A stretch of DNA of 64,000 nt. It comes from Acinetobacter silvestris. GTDB taxonomy: Bacteria; Pseudomonadota; Gammaproteobacteria; Pseudomonadales; Moraxellaceae. Shown one piece after another: positions 29,504 to 39,066 of this stretch. The stretch is from the NCBI RefSeq assembly GCF_002135235.1, contig NZ_NEGB01000002.1, forward strand, positions 538,764-602,763, in the 5' to 3' direction. A program made the position numbers and the translations under genes. Numbering within the stretch: position 1 is the stretch's first letter; every line of letters starts with the position of its first letter. The notes under the pieces were generated by a model. The model saw only the letters and a list, made by a program, of their open reading frames with translations, did no database searches and was not told where the DNA came from.

Positions 29504-32500
29504 ATGACTGATTCTGCGCAAAATATTGCTACGACCTACGATCCAACCGAGATCGAGAAAAAATGGTACAAGACTTGGGAAGACAATGGCTACTTCAAGC
29601 CATCTCAAAAAGGCGACTCATTCTGTATCATGATTCCGCCGCCAAACGTCACTGGTAGCTTGCACATGGGTCATGGTTTTAACAATGCCATTATGGATGC
29701 CTTGACGCGCTATAACCGTATGTCGGGTAAAAATACCTTATGGCAACCGGGGACAGACCACGCAGGTATTGCAACGCAAATGGTGGTTGAACGCCAATTG
29801 GCTGCGCAAGACATTAGCCGCCATGACCTTGGTCGTGAAAAGTTCATCGACAAAATCTGGGAATGGAAAGAACAATCAGGTAATAACATTACCAACCAGA
29901 TTCGTCGCTTAGGTTCATCTGTAGACTGGTCACGTGAACGCTTTACTATGGATGATGGCTTATCCAATGCAGTGAAAGAAGTGTTCGTTCGTTTGCATAA
30001 AGACGGTTTAATTTACCGCGGTAAACGTTTGGTGAACTGGGATCCTAAATTACAAACGGCCCTGTCTGACTTAGAAGTTGAATCAATAGAAGAAAAAGGT
30101 TCACTTTGGCATTTCAAATATTTCTTTGAAGATAAGTCACTTCGCACCAAAAATGACAAGGACTATTTAGTTGTTGCAACAACACGTCCTGAAACAATAT
30201 TTGGTGATGTAGCCGTTGCTGTACATCCTGAAGATGATCGCTATAAACATTTAATTGGGCAAATGATCAAACTTCCTTTTACAGGTCGTCTAATTCCTAT
30301 TATTGCTGATGATGTTCACGTGGATAAAGAATTCGGTACAGGATGTGTAAAAATCACTCCTGCGCATGACTTCAATGACTATGAAGTTTGGAAACGCTTC
30401 TCAGATAAGGCTGATAATGGACAACAAGCTTTAATCAACATTTTGAATAAAAATGCCCATTTATTATCTATGTCTGATGTTAATACTTTAGAAGATATTC
30501 TGTCAGCTTATCTACGTGGAATGGTTTTTGACCGCCCTTTAACATTCCAATTATTAAAAAATACTGAATACCCACAAAACGACTACGAAGCCCCTCTCCC
30601 ATCTGCAACAGAATTTTCAAAACTACATGAAAAACGAAAATCTATTTTTAAAGATAAAAATATCTTTAAAAATATTTTAAATCAGATTATTCCTGAAGAG
30701 TATCAGGGTCTAGAGCGTTTTGCAGCACGTAAAAAATTGGTTGAACAAGCGGAAGCTGAAGGCTGGTTAGAACAAATTCTACCACATGATCTTAAAGCAC
30801 CACGCGGTGACCGTTCAGGCGTGATCGTTGAGCCGTTATTGACCGATCAATGGTATGTAAAAATTGCGCCATTGGCTGAGCCTGCAATTAAAGCTGTGAA
30901 AGATGGCGACATTAAATTTGTACCTGAGCAATACAGCAACATGTACATGGCTTGGATGAACAACATTCAAGACTGGTGTATTTCTCGTCAATTGTGGTGG
31001 GGTCACCGTATTCCAGCTTGGTACGATGTAGATGGCAACGTTTATGTCGGTCGTAATGAAGCTGAAGTGCGCGAAGAAAATGGCATTGCTGCTGATGTTC
31101 AACTCACCCAAGACGAAGATGTTTTGGATACATGGTTCTCTTCAGGTTTGTGGACATTCTCAACTTTAGGTTGGACAGGCGACGCGAAGAAAGATGCGGA
31201 AAACTATTTCCTCAATACTTTCCACCCAACCGATGTATTGGTCACTGGTTTTGACATCATCTTCTTCTGGGTTGCCCGCATGATCATGATGACCATGCAC
31301 TTCATGAAAAATGAAGACGGCACGCCACAAGTTCCATTTAAGACTGTGTATGTACATGGCTTGGTACGTGATGGCGAAGGTCAGAAAATGTCTAAATCAA
31401 AAGGCAACGTGCTTGATCCTTTAGACCTTATTGACGGTGTAGATTTAGAAACTTTGGTACAAAAACGTACCACAGGACTCATGAACCCGAAACAAGCTGC
31501 GAAGATTGAAAAATCAACGCGTAAAGAATTCCCAGAAGGTATTCAAGCTTACGGTACAGATGCGGTTCGTTTCACTTTCTGTGCACTTGCCAACACGGGT
31601 CGTGACATTAAATTCGACATGAAACGTGTTGAAGGCTACCGTAACTTCTGTAACAAAATTTGGAATGGTACACGTTTCGTTCTGATGAATGTTGAAGGTC
31701 AAACGGTGGGGCAAACGGCTCGTCCTGATCTTTGGGAATTGCCTGAACAATGGATCGTGAGCCGTTTACAAAAAGCGGAAGCTGCGGTTCAACAAGCCTT
31801 TGCGACTTATCGTTTAGACTTGGCTGCACAAGCGATTTACGAATTCATTTGGAATGAATACTGTGACTGGTATGTAGAGCTAACCAAGCCAGTTTTAAAT
31901 GATGAAAATGTGGCTGAAGAGCGTAAAGCGGAAGTTCGTCGTGTACTTCTTGCAGTGATGGAAGCATCGTTACGTCTTGCTCACCCAATCATGCCATACT
32001 TGACCGAAGAAATTTGGCAAACCCTTGCACCAATGATTGGTTTGGGTGCCAAAGTCGGTCAAAGTACCATTATGACTGCGGCTTACCCTGTTGCTGACCC
32101 AGCGAAAATCAATGATCAAGCTGAAGCAGATATGCAATGGTTGCAAGGTTTAATTGGTGCGGTACGTAATATTCGTGGTGAAATGGGCTTAGGTAATGCA
32201 CGTTTATTGCCTGTGTTACTGCAAAACACCACTGATGCTGAAAAAGCACAGATTGCCCGTATTGAACCATTGGTTAAAGCATTGGCTAAAGTTGAAAGCA
32301 TTACTTTCTTGACGGATGCTGAACAACCACCATTGTCTTCATCAAGCGTAGTAGGTCATGTGTCTGTATTTGTTCCAATGAAAGGTTTAATTGACCCGAA
32401 AGCGGAATTGAGTCGTTTACAGAAAGACTTCGACAAAGTTCAAAAACAGCATGACCAAATTGCAGGAAAACTTTCAAATGAAGGTTTTGTGGCGAAAGCA

Positions 32501-32599
32501 CCTGTTGCTGTGGTTGAAGGTGAGAAAGTGAAGCTTGCTGAATTTGCAGATCAGTTAGTGAAGATTCAAGCGAATATGGATCAGATTGCGGCGCTTTAA
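29504..32599 (+). CDS. valS: Valyl-tRNA synthetase with enlarged editing domain
   Basis: Class I synthetase. HIGH-type motif in [21 protein letters not shown] in [14 protein letters not shown], and a C-terminal coiled coil ([20 protein letters not shown]) that is typical. At 1031 residues it is some 60-80 longer than usual. The extra length falls in the CP1 editing domain between DFNDYEV and GLERFAARK (nucleotides 30389-30706), where 106 residues replace roughly 45. The segment is lysine- and asparagine-rich and locally AT-richer than its surroundings, with the reading frame intact. All catalytic motifs are present, so the enzyme should be active. Confidence 0.96.
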   Translation: MTDSAQNIATTYDPTEIEKKWYKTWEDNGYFKPSQKGDSFCIMIPPPNVTGSLHMGHGFNNAIMDALTRYNRMSGKNTLWQPGTDHAGIATQMVVERQLAAQDISRHDLGREKFIDKIWEWKEQSGNNITNQIRRLGSSVDWSRERFTMDDGLSNAVKEVFVRLHKDGLIYRGKRLVNWDPKLQTALSDLEVESIEEKGSLWHFKYFFEDKSLRTKNDKDYLVVATTRPETIFGDVAVAVHPEDDRYKHLIGQMIKLPFTGRLIPIIADDVHVDKEFGTGCVKITPAHDFNDYEVWKRFSDKADNGQQALINILNKNAHLLSMSDVNTLEDILSAYLRGMVFDRPLTFQLLKNTEYPQNDYEAPLPSATEFSKLHEKRKSIFKDKNIFKNILNQIIPEEYQGLERFAARKKLVEQAEAEGWLEQILPHDLKAPRGDRSGVIVEPLLTDQWYVKIAPLAEPAIKAVKDGDIKFVPEQYSNMYMAWMNNIQDWCISRQLWWGHRIPAWYDVDGNVYVGRNEAEVREENGIAADVQLTQDEDVLDTWFSSGLWTFSTLGWTGDAKKDAENYFLNTFHPTDVLVTGFDIIFFWVARMIMMTMHFMKNEDGTPQVPFKTVYVHGLVRDGEGQKMSKSKGNVLDPLDLIDGVDLETLVQKRTTGLMNPKQAAKIEKSTRKEFPEGIQAYGTDAVRFTFCALANTGRDIKFDMKRVEGYRNFCNKIWNGTRFVLMNVEGQTVGQTARPDLWELPEQWIVSRLQKAEAAVQQAFATYRLDLAAQAIYEFIWNEYCDWYVELTKPVLNDENVAEERKAEVRRVLLAVMEASLRLAHPIMPYLTEEIWQTLAPMIGLGAKVGQSTIMTAAYPVADPAKINDQAEADMQWLQGLIGAVRNIRGEMGLGNARLLPVLLQNTTDAEKAQIARIEPLVKALAKVESITFLTDAEQPPLSSSSVVGHVSVFVPMKGLIDPKAELSRLQKDFDKVQKQHDQIAGKLSNEGFVAKAPVAVVEGEKVKLAEFADQLVKIQANMDQIAAL

Positions 32600-32629
32600 T
32601 GTGTTGCTAGTTTGATGTAGTTTGTGTAT

Positions 32630-32658
32630 AAAGGGCTGATTATTCAGCCCTTTATTTC
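32630..32658. terminator. Terminator between valS and the minus-strand gene
   Basis: AAAGGGCTGA-TTAT-TCAGCCCTTT with a T-rich right flank, between convergent genes. Confidence 0.8.
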
Positions 32659-33831
32659 TTATTTGGTAAATCCTCTCATATCAACTAGATAAGGTGAAAA
32701 TAAAATACCTACCCTTTTTGTTTCCTCATTAAAGCCTAATCTAGATGTTTCTAAAAGATGTTCTATTTGTTCTTTAATATTCTCATTTAATTTACTTAAA
32801 ATATAACTTATGAAATTTTTCACAACTTCATATTCACCATGAATTGATTCAATATTCATAGTACGAATGGATACACCTATACTTTTTTCCCAAAAATCTT
32901 CATATTCATCAAAAATAGGCATTTTTTTATCAAAATATACATTTCCAAATGCCTGCTTATTGATATTTACATTACCATGAAGAAGATCATTTCTTTCATT
33001 CATCAAAGTATGAAACTTTTTACATTCCTCTGTTGTATAATCAACACTGGATGAAAATCCATTACAATTTAAATGCAATGATTGAACTCTAATATCTATA
33101 GGCTGTCTAAGAGTAGTTTGATAGAGTCTGTCATTTGATTTAATTTCAGGCCTAGCTAATATAAATAATAAAAAATTTACAAAAGATTCTGCCATAACAG
33201 GCAACATGGCTCTTAAACCAAAAACTTGCCCAACTGCAAAATCATATTTTTGAAGTGTTTGTGTCCACCTTTCTTTTACTTCCTCAAACTCCAATTGATT
33301 TTGAGTGATCTTTAAATCGATACGGTCTTGCTCTAAGTTTAAATTCAGCTCATTTAACTTTATAAAACTTTGTTCAATCGTAGACTTAATACGATAATAC
33401 GGATTAATAAATTCAGTCCATTTTTCTAAGGACTTTTTAGTTATAGATATACCTTGTCCATAATTTTTAAAATCTGCTTTAATTTGGCTAATGAAGTCGA
33501 ACTTATTTAGTCCAGACTCGATAACTTCACCACTAACATGTATTTCTGTTCTGAAATTATGTCCTTGAATATGAACTAATCCTTTAGGGGAATCTAACAT
33601 CCAATCCCAATGAATTAAATTATCTGAATCGTCATTTTTTAATATTGTTAAAATTCCATTAGGGTCACCGTATTTTGCTGATAAATAGCAAAATAAATCA
33701 ATTGGTTTGATCTCGTTTGTAATTTCCCAAATTTCGCCTTTTTTTGAGCTGCTATTTAACTTTTTTTTATCCAAAAGTTCTAAAATTTCTTTAGGACTAA
33801 GGTCTTTCAACTCCAAGAAAAAAATTTCCAT
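32659..33831 (-). CDS. Unknown protein with HEPN-like R-x4-H motif
   Basis: A 390-residue protein of no family I recognise. Residues 280-285 read RNDLLH within NERNDLLHGN, which fits the R-x4-H active-site signature of HEPN ribonucleases. The surrounding helices (SFVNFLLFILARPE before; a long C-terminal helix after) would fit an all-alpha HEPN bundle. The gene is more AT-rich than its neighbours and Lys/Asn/Ile-rich, as many defence genes are. ATG 33831 is preferred; an in-frame start at 33879 would add 16 poorly conserved-looking residues. The DUF559 gene lies directly upstream. A defence role is inference. Confidence 0.6.
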   Translation of the reverse strand: MEIFFLELKDLSPKEILELLDKKKLNSSSKKGEIWEITNEIKPIDLFCYLSAKYGDPNGILTILKNDDSDNLIHWDWMLDSPKGLVHIQGHNFRTEIHVSGEVIESGLNKFDFISQIKADFKNYGQGISITKKSLEKWTEFINPYYRIKSTIEQSFIKLNELNLNLEQDRIDLKITQNQLEFEEVKERWTQTLQKYDFAVGQVFGLRAMLPVMAESFVNFLLFILARPEIKSNDRLYQTTLRQPIDIRVQSLHLNCNGFSSSVDYTTEECKKFHTLMNERNDLLHGNVNINKQAFGNVYFDKKMPIFDEYEDFWEKSIGVSIRTMNIESIHGEYEVVKNFISYILSKLNENIKEQIEHLLETSRLGFNEETKRVGILFSPYLVDMRGFTK

Positions 33832-33912
33832 TTTTATCAACGCAACATAATTTTTTATGATAATACACTTGCTTATCATCTAAAGGTTATCAAAATATTT
33901 CAAATAATTTGT

Positions 33913-34272
33913 TTATAATTCAGAGCATATATTCCACAAATCCTCCAACACCACATCCGTCTGCCCCAATACATCATGATTCCAATACCGTACCACTTTT
34001 AAATCCAAAGCCTCTAAAAAGTGAGTCCGTTCAGCATCATATGCTTTTCCATCTTCAGTATTGTGCTGACCGCCATCCAACTCAATCACTAAACCAATTT
34101 CATGACAGTAAAAATCCACAATATAAGGTTTGATCACATGCTGACGGCGAAATTTTAGATTCATAAAACGTTTGGCGCGAAATAACTGCCACATTAAAGT
34201 TTCTGCATCAGTAGCATTGGTACGCATAGATTTGGCGAAAATTAAGAGTTGGGGATCGAGTTTATTATTCAT
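33913..34272 (-). CDS. DUF559 domain protein (Vsr/nuclease-fold)
   Basis: A 119-residue DUF559 protein, related to very short patch repair-type and restriction endonuclease folds. Family pattern: LRxNxTxAExxLWxxLR is seen as MRTNATDAETLMWQLFRAKR, then FRRQHVIKPYIVDFYC, VIELDGGQHN with likely catalytic Asp/Glu, and VVRYWNHDVL. Such proteins often accompany mobile or rearranged DNA. ATG 34272. Function unproven. Confidence 0.85.
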   Translation of the reverse strand: MNNKLDPQLLIFAKSMRTNATDAETLMWQLFRAKRFMNLKFRRQHVIKPYIVDFYCHEIGLVIELDGGQHNTEDGKAYDAERTHFLEALDLKVVRYWNHDVLGQTDVVLEDLWNICSEL

Positions 34273-34312
34273 TGGGATTTAATTTTTTATTTTTGATAAT
34301 TATAGCAAATTT

Positions 34313-34345
34313 CCCTCACCCTAGCCCTCTCCCAAAGGGAGAGGG
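34313..34345 (+). repeat. REP-like palindrome, left copy
   Basis: CCCTCACCC-TAG-CCCTCTCCC-AAA-GGGAGAGGG. The right part forms a 9-bp stem. A similar sequence lies inverted at 34437-34469. Confidence 0.6.
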
Positions 34346-34436
34346 AACTTTCATTGTGGATCTAATTTTTATTATCAAACTTCATAATAATTTTATAGCT
34401 AAGGTTATAGCCTAAATAAAATCTGTAATGGATTTT

Positions 34437-34469
34437 CCCTCTCCTTTTAGGAGAGGGTCAGGGAGAGGT
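34437..34469 (-). repeat. REP-like palindrome, right copy (inverted)
   Basis: CCCTCTCC-TTTTA-GGAGAGGG followed by TCAGGGAGAGG. Read on the minus strand it matches the left copy in order (CCTCTCCCTGACCCTCTCC...GGAGAGGG). The two copies flank about 90 bases, like a paired REP element. Confidence 0.6.
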
Positions 34470-34480
34470 GCTTTTAAAAA

Positions 34481-35530
34481 TTATAAAACTCCATGCTCCA
34501 ACAACATCTCCAACTCTTTCACCTTCCCCATATACTTCAACCGTTCTTTTTCCCATTTCACTTGCTGTTTTAAAGCCGAAGTATCTGCATCAATCTGCTT
34601 ATATAAATCACTAATTTGGAACTTACCTTTCAATTTTTTTACCGTAATTTTCGCACTTTCAGACCAAACCAATGTATCAATTAAATTATCTATTTCACTT
34701 TGTAATTTCTGACTTTGTGCATCCAGCGCCAATTTATAAAACTTCACTTGATCCGCAGTTAAACCCTTTTTCGACACACTTTGATTCTGCTCTATCTGTA
34801 TTTGCAGCTTTAGTAAATAAAATAAATCCTGCTGTTCATAAGCGGTATTGGCTTGTTGCAACAGTTCTGTTTTTTCAACTTTCTTGCTTTCATCTTGCTC
34901 ACGGTCAGGGTGGATGATGGATGCAATTTTTAAATACACGGTTTTTAAAGATTGTGTTGTGAGCTTTTCAGCTTGAACCTGTTTTTCTTGCTGACGTTTG
35001 AGTTTGGCTTGTGCGCGGGCTTGGCGATATGACTCGGTGCTCCATTCCTCTACATCATCAAACTCTGTTTCATCTGTATAAGTTTTGCCATTAAAAAAAC
35101 CTTCAGCATCTGATATTTTTTTCTTTTTGCTTTTCTTGTTTTGTGCATATTCAGCAGATTGTAAATAGTAAATATATAGCTCATTCACCTTCTTCAACTG
35201 TTGTTGATTCAATAATTTAGAATCTTGCAGCATTTTTGCTAAGGCATAAATTTTATCATCTAACTGCCTAACATCGACTTTATTCAATTCATAATTGCTT
35301 AGACCATTCCATAACTGTTCCAACTGATCAAACAACACTTGATGCAATTCAGTGTATACGGGCATGAATGTCTTCTGTGTATATTGCTGAATCTCATCTT
35401 TGGCTTTTTGCCACATTTCGAGTTGGATTTTTTGCTGTTCAATTTGCTCAATCAGCCGATTTAGCTTTTTTTGTTGTGATGATAAATTTTGCGAATCTTG
35501 CTGCACACTGAGTTTTAAATCGAACGACAT
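34481..35530 (-). CDS. J-domain-containing coiled-coil protein
   Basis: A 349-residue hydrophilic protein. Long coiled-coil helices (residues 15-75, 85-125 and the C-terminal third) surround a degenerate J-domain with the HPD tripeptide at 207-209 (SIIHPDREQDE), followed by NTAYEQQDLFYLLKLQ. Such proteins are annotated as DnaJ-like in Acinetobacter. A DnaK partner role is implied by HPD but the client is unknown. The lysine cluster KKSKKKK near residue 133 is notable. Confidence 0.78.
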   Translation of the reverse strand: MSFDLKLSVQQDSQNLSSQQKKLNRLIEQIEQQKIQLEMWQKAKDEIQQYTQKTFMPVYTELHQVLFDQLEQLWNGLSNYELNKVDVRQLDDKIYALAKMLQDSKLLNQQQLKKVNELYIYYLQSAEYAQNKKSKKKKISDAEGFFNGKTYTDETEFDDVEEWSTESYRQARAQAKLKRQQEKQVQAEKLTTQSLKTVYLKIASIIHPDREQDESKKVEKTELLQQANTAYEQQDLFYLLKLQIQIEQNQSVSKKGLTADQVKFYKLALDAQSQKLQSEIDNLIDTLVWSESAKITVKKLKGKFQISDLYKQIDADTSALKQQVKWEKERLKYMGKVKELEMLLEHGVL

Positions 35531-35706
35531 AGAAAAATAAGCAAAAGGAAAACGATCTCAATAATAACATTCCAGCAGCACAAAGCTAATGATGCTTTTA
35601 TAACGTAACTGCAAAGCTTTGTTAGAATTAAGAAAGTTATCCTTCATTAAACTACCAATCCAACATAGACTAGACTCAGTACAACAAAAACAACCATGAG
35701 GAAAAT

Positions 35707-36243
35707 ATGGCACTTACACAAGCCAATCTTATTTTTAATCAGGAACTTGCTGCTTGGGTACAAGCCCTTGGTTCAGTTATTGCCATCTTTGTCGCCGTTG
35801 CGGTTCCCCTGCATTTTGACCGCAAACAACGCTTATATGAACAGCAAACTCTGGAAAACCAAAAACAAAAGTTTTTTATTACCCTATTGCCTACACTTTA
35901 CCAACTTCGCAATAGCACTTTCACATTCCTTCAGCAATTTCAGCATCAGCAAAAAAGCGAAATAGATGCGATTAAAACTTTAGAATCTGAATACCTAAAC
36001 TTGATACCAGTCTTTGCCAAAGAACTGCACATTTTTGTGCATAGTAATATTTACGATGAACAACTCAACCAACTGGCTTTTGAACTTTTTCATTCTGAAG
36101 AAATTTTATCACAACATTTACGTCTGCCTTCAGAACAAAAATGGATCGAGCATCAACAGAATTTAATTCAGCATGCGCAGCAAATTGACCAGTTCACCTC
36201 ACAAATCATTCAAAAAATTGAAACCAATTATTCCGTAACCTAA
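35707..36243 (+). CDS. Hypothetical membrane-anchored protein
   Basis: A 178-residue protein that I do not recognise. One N-terminal membrane helix (VQALGSVIAIFVAVAVPLHF) is followed by a long, helical, glutamine-rich cytoplasmic or periplasmic part with coiled-coil character. ATG 35707 has AGGAAA a few bases upstream. The gene is short of neighbours on its strand; it lies opposite the J-domain gene on one side and the AEC transporter on the other. Confidence 0.65.
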   Translation: MALTQANLIFNQELAAWVQALGSVIAIFVAVAVPLHFDRKQRLYEQQTLENQKQKFFITLLPTLYQLRNSTFTFLQQFQHQQKSEIDAIKTLESEYLNLIPVFAKELHIFVHSNIYDEQLNQLAFELFHSEEILSQHLRLPSEQKWIEHQQNLIQHAQQIDQFTSQIIQKIETNYSVT

Positions 36244-36269
36244 CAGAGTGTTCGCTTCTAGGCGTTACG

Positions 36270-37187
36270 TTAAATAATAAAGTAAATAATAAAGTAAATA
36301 ATAAAGGGTAAAGTCAGCGCAGAACATAAAGTTTGTAAGCTAATCACGCCTGCCATCAATTGACTATCACCAGCTAAAACTTTCGTTAGAATATAAGCTG
36401 CCGAAGCCGTAGGTAAAGCAAAAAACACCACCAAAACTTGTGTTTCTAAAACCGATAAATTCAGCATCTTACAAATCAAAAATGCCAAAGCAGGTACAAT
36501 CAGCAAGCGACCAAAGGTATTTAAAAACAATATCATGGCATCCTGTTTGAAGGCCATAAACTGCAAGGCGGCACCGACACAGAGTAAACCTAAAGGCAAA
36601 CTACAGATCGCCAACTGCTTAAGCAAACTTTCCAAACCAGCCCATAATGAAAAACCAAGAACATTAAATAATATACCGATGACACAAGATAAAATTAATG
36701 GGTTTTTAACCAAAGAGAAAACAACGGAGCGGAAAACCATCCCTTCACTTTTCATCAAAGATAAGACCGATAGAATATTGACCACAGGGATAGCAATACT
36801 TAAGGTAATGGCTAAAATCGTCATGCCTTGTGTATGAAAAAGTGCAGCAACAACAGCAAGTCCCATATAGGTATTAAAACGCACCATACTTTGCATATAC
36901 ACACCAAAACGTGCTGATACCGTTTTATAAATCAAGCGCAGCCCATATAAAGCGATACATATAAGACTGAGAACGATAGCTAAAACCACAACAATGGTTT
37001 TAACAATATTCAGCTCTAAAGTTGCAGTCGCAAGGTTCCCAAACAACATGGCAGGGAAAAGAATATAGTAGTTAAGTTTCTCTGCACCAGCCCAAAAACC
37101 ATCACTCAAAAAGTGTAATCTTTTAAAAAGATAGCCCGTGGCAATTAAAGTAATCAGCGGAAATAACGACAGTAAAATACTATACAT
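36270..37187 (-). CDS. AEC family transporter (auxin efflux carrier type)
   Basis: A 305-residue inner-membrane protein with about ten helices. Family pattern: LITLIATGYLFKRLHFLSDG, LAVVAALF, LKNPLILSCVIGILF and the C-terminal PTASAAYILTKVLAGD. Members export small organic anions such as malate; substrate not deducible. The C-terminus is the 4-residue repeat FIIYFIIYFII, encoded by a 12-base repeat (AAATAATAAAGT, three times, 36272-36306), which looks like a recent in-frame expansion at the stop codon. Confidence 0.85.
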   Translation of the reverse strand: MYSILLSLFPLITLIATGYLFKRLHFLSDGFWAGAEKLNYYILFPAMLFGNLATATLELNIVKTIVVVLAIVLSLICIALYGLRLIYKTVSARFGVYMQSMVRFNTYMGLAVVAALFHTQGMTILAITLSIAIPVVNILSVLSLMKSEGMVFRSVVFSLVKNPLILSCVIGILFNVLGFSLWAGLESLLKQLAICSLPLGLLCVGAALQFMAFKQDAMILFLNTFGRLLIVPALAFLICKMLNLSVLETQVLVVFFALPTASAAYILTKVLAGDSQLMAGVISLQTLCSALTLPFIIYFIIYFII

Positions 37188-37694
37188 AACAAAATTGACC
37201 CATCACTCTACTGTTGATTAAGGAAATCACCGATTTTTAATATGCCAGATAAAAGCAAAACTTCATTTATGAGTAGAGCTTAATTCAAAATGATCTGCTA
37301 TTCACATTAATCATTCTGAGCTATTTAAACTAGCCTATAAAACACATCATTGTTTAGAATATTGTCTTTCCTTACATCGTACCAATCTATATTTTTGTAA
37401 AAACCTAACCTCAATATTCAGCTCTGCATTTTTATAGATTCCATCATTTCAGCACCCTCTATTTTAAATTTTAAAATAATTTATATTTTTCAATGAATTA
37501 AAAATTGACGTGAATTTTCATTTTGCCCAAGTACAGTGCACAAAATCCAATTTGGTGCATCAGTTTGTTTTATATCGAGTCTTGCACATTTTTAGAATGT
37601 GTTAATCATTTTTTTCATCTGACCAAATACTTCACGCCACAAAATGTATGGTTATACTGGTACGGAAGTGACATCGAGCAGCAATAGAATCGCC
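37188..37694. other. Long AT-rich intergenic region upstream of the ammonium transporter
   Basis: About 500 bases between divergent genes. The only visible order is the inverted half-site pair TGCAC (37537-37541) and GTGCA (37555-37559), 13 bases apart. NtrC sites normally have 7, so this is only a candidate nitrogen-control element. No credible small gene. Confidence 0.4.
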
Positions 37695-38882
37695 ATGCAA
37701 AATACTGATTTACTCTTTCTTCTTCTCGGTGCAATCCTCGTATTGGCAATGCATGCCGGTTTTGCTTTTTTAGAACTTGGGACTGTACGCCATAAAAACC
37801 AAGTCAATGCACTCAGTAAGATTTTGACTGATTTTTCTATTTCAGCCATCGCCTATTTTTTTATAGGTTATTACATTGCCTATGGACAGCATTTCTTCCA
37901 TTTAGGTACGACTTTAGCCAGTGAACATGGCTATAACCTAATGCGCTGTTTCTTCCTGCTCACCTTTGCTGCGGCAATTCCTGCGATTATTTCAGGGGGA
38001 ATTGCGGAACGTGCCAAAATGCGGACTCAAGCCATTGCAACTTTGTTTCTGGTGGCTTTGGTTTATCCATTCTTTGAAGGTATTGCATGGAATGGCAACC
38101 TTGGCTTACAAGCTTGGTTAAATCATACCTTCGGTGCAAGTTTTCATGACTTCGCCGGTTCTGTGGTCGTGCATGCCATGGGAGGCTGGATGGCATTGGC
38201 TGCTGTGCTATTACTCGGTGCTCGGCATGGTCGCTACAAAAAAGATGGTCGTGTTAGTGCCCATCCACCTTCTTCTATTCCCTTCTTAGCGCTGGGTTCT
38301 TGGATATTAATTGTTGGGTGGTTTGGCTTTAATGTCATGAGTGCGCAGCGACTAGATGCTATTTCAGGGCTCGTTGCGATCAATTCACTCATGGCGATGG
38401 TCGGTGGTACCCTTGCTGCCAATTTTTTTGGTAAAGAGGATCCGGGCTTCTTACACAATGGCCCACTGGCAGGTCTAGTCGCCATTTGTGCAGGCTCGGA
38501 CATTGTACACCCTGTTGGCGCACTCATTATTGGTGTATGTGCAGGCTTCTTATTTGTTAAATTATTCACCTATACTCAAAACAAACTTAAAATTGATGAT
38601 GTCCTTGGTGTATGGCCTTTGCATGGCGTTGGTGGTACTTTCGGTGGAATTGCTGTCGGAATATTTGGACAACATTGGATGGGGGGCTTAGGTGGTGTTT
38701 CTATGATGGCACAAATCATTGGAACCATGCTCGCCATCATCATTGCATTAAGTGGTGGTTTTTTGGTGTATGGTCTTTTAAAACTTACAATGGGCATTCG
38801 TTTAACCCAAGAAGAAGAATTCCGTGGTGCAGATTTATCCATCCATAAGATTTCTGCAAATTCGGAAGATGCAATTTTCTAA
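37695..38882 (+). CDS. Ammonium transporter (Amt family)
   Basis: Inner-membrane channel for ammonium, 395 residues, about 11 helices. Family motifs include MHAGFAFLELGTVRHKN, AERAKMRTQ, FDFAGSVVVHAMGGWMALAAV (with the twin-histidine pore histidine H in VVHAMGG) and VLGVWPLHGVGGTFGGI. ATG 37695 (MQNTDLLF) places the first helix at the N-terminus as usual; ATG 37644 would add 17 hydrophilic residues. No glnK (PII) gene is adjacent, unlike the E. coli glnK-amtB pair, so its PII control is not visible. Confidence 0.88.
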   Translation: MQNTDLLFLLLGAILVLAMHAGFAFLELGTVRHKNQVNALSKILTDFSISAIAYFFIGYYIAYGQHFFHLGTTLASEHGYNLMRCFFLLTFAAAIPAIISGGIAERAKMRTQAIATLFLVALVYPFFEGIAWNGNLGLQAWLNHTFGASFHDFAGSVVVHAMGGWMALAAVLLLGARHGRYKKDGRVSAHPPSSIPFLALGSWILIVGWFGFNVMSAQRLDAISGLVAINSLMAMVGGTLAANFFGKEDPGFLHNGPLAGLVAICAGSDIVHPVGALIIGVCAGFLFVKLFTYTQNKLKIDDVLGVWPLHGVGGTFGGIAVGIFGQHWMGGLGGVSMMAQIIGTMLAIIIALSGGFLVYGLLKLTMGIRLTQEEEFRGADLSIHKISANSEDAIF

Positions 38883-38904
38883 ATATGCATATTGCTCATA
38901 AGTA

Positions 38905-38941
38905 AAGTGTAGCGGCTCAAATCGAGTCGCTGTCACATTTT
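38905..38941 (+). terminator. Terminator-like hairpin after amt
   Basis: AGCGGCTC-AAATC-GAGTCGCT with an outer GTG/CAC pairing and a short T-run. Confidence 0.5.
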
Positions 38942-39066
38942 GCTTTAATTCTTTAAATAATATTGATGATGACTAGTATTTTTTAAATATTGCTTTTAAG
39001 GCATATTTAAGGTTAATTTATTGTAATAGCTATAAATTTTAATTAACACATTTCTGTAATCTGATT

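Noticed and set aside
37537..37580. Sigma-54 promoter before amt
   Set aside because: TTGG and TTTG are about 10 bases apart but lack the GC of the -12 element; too weak to call.
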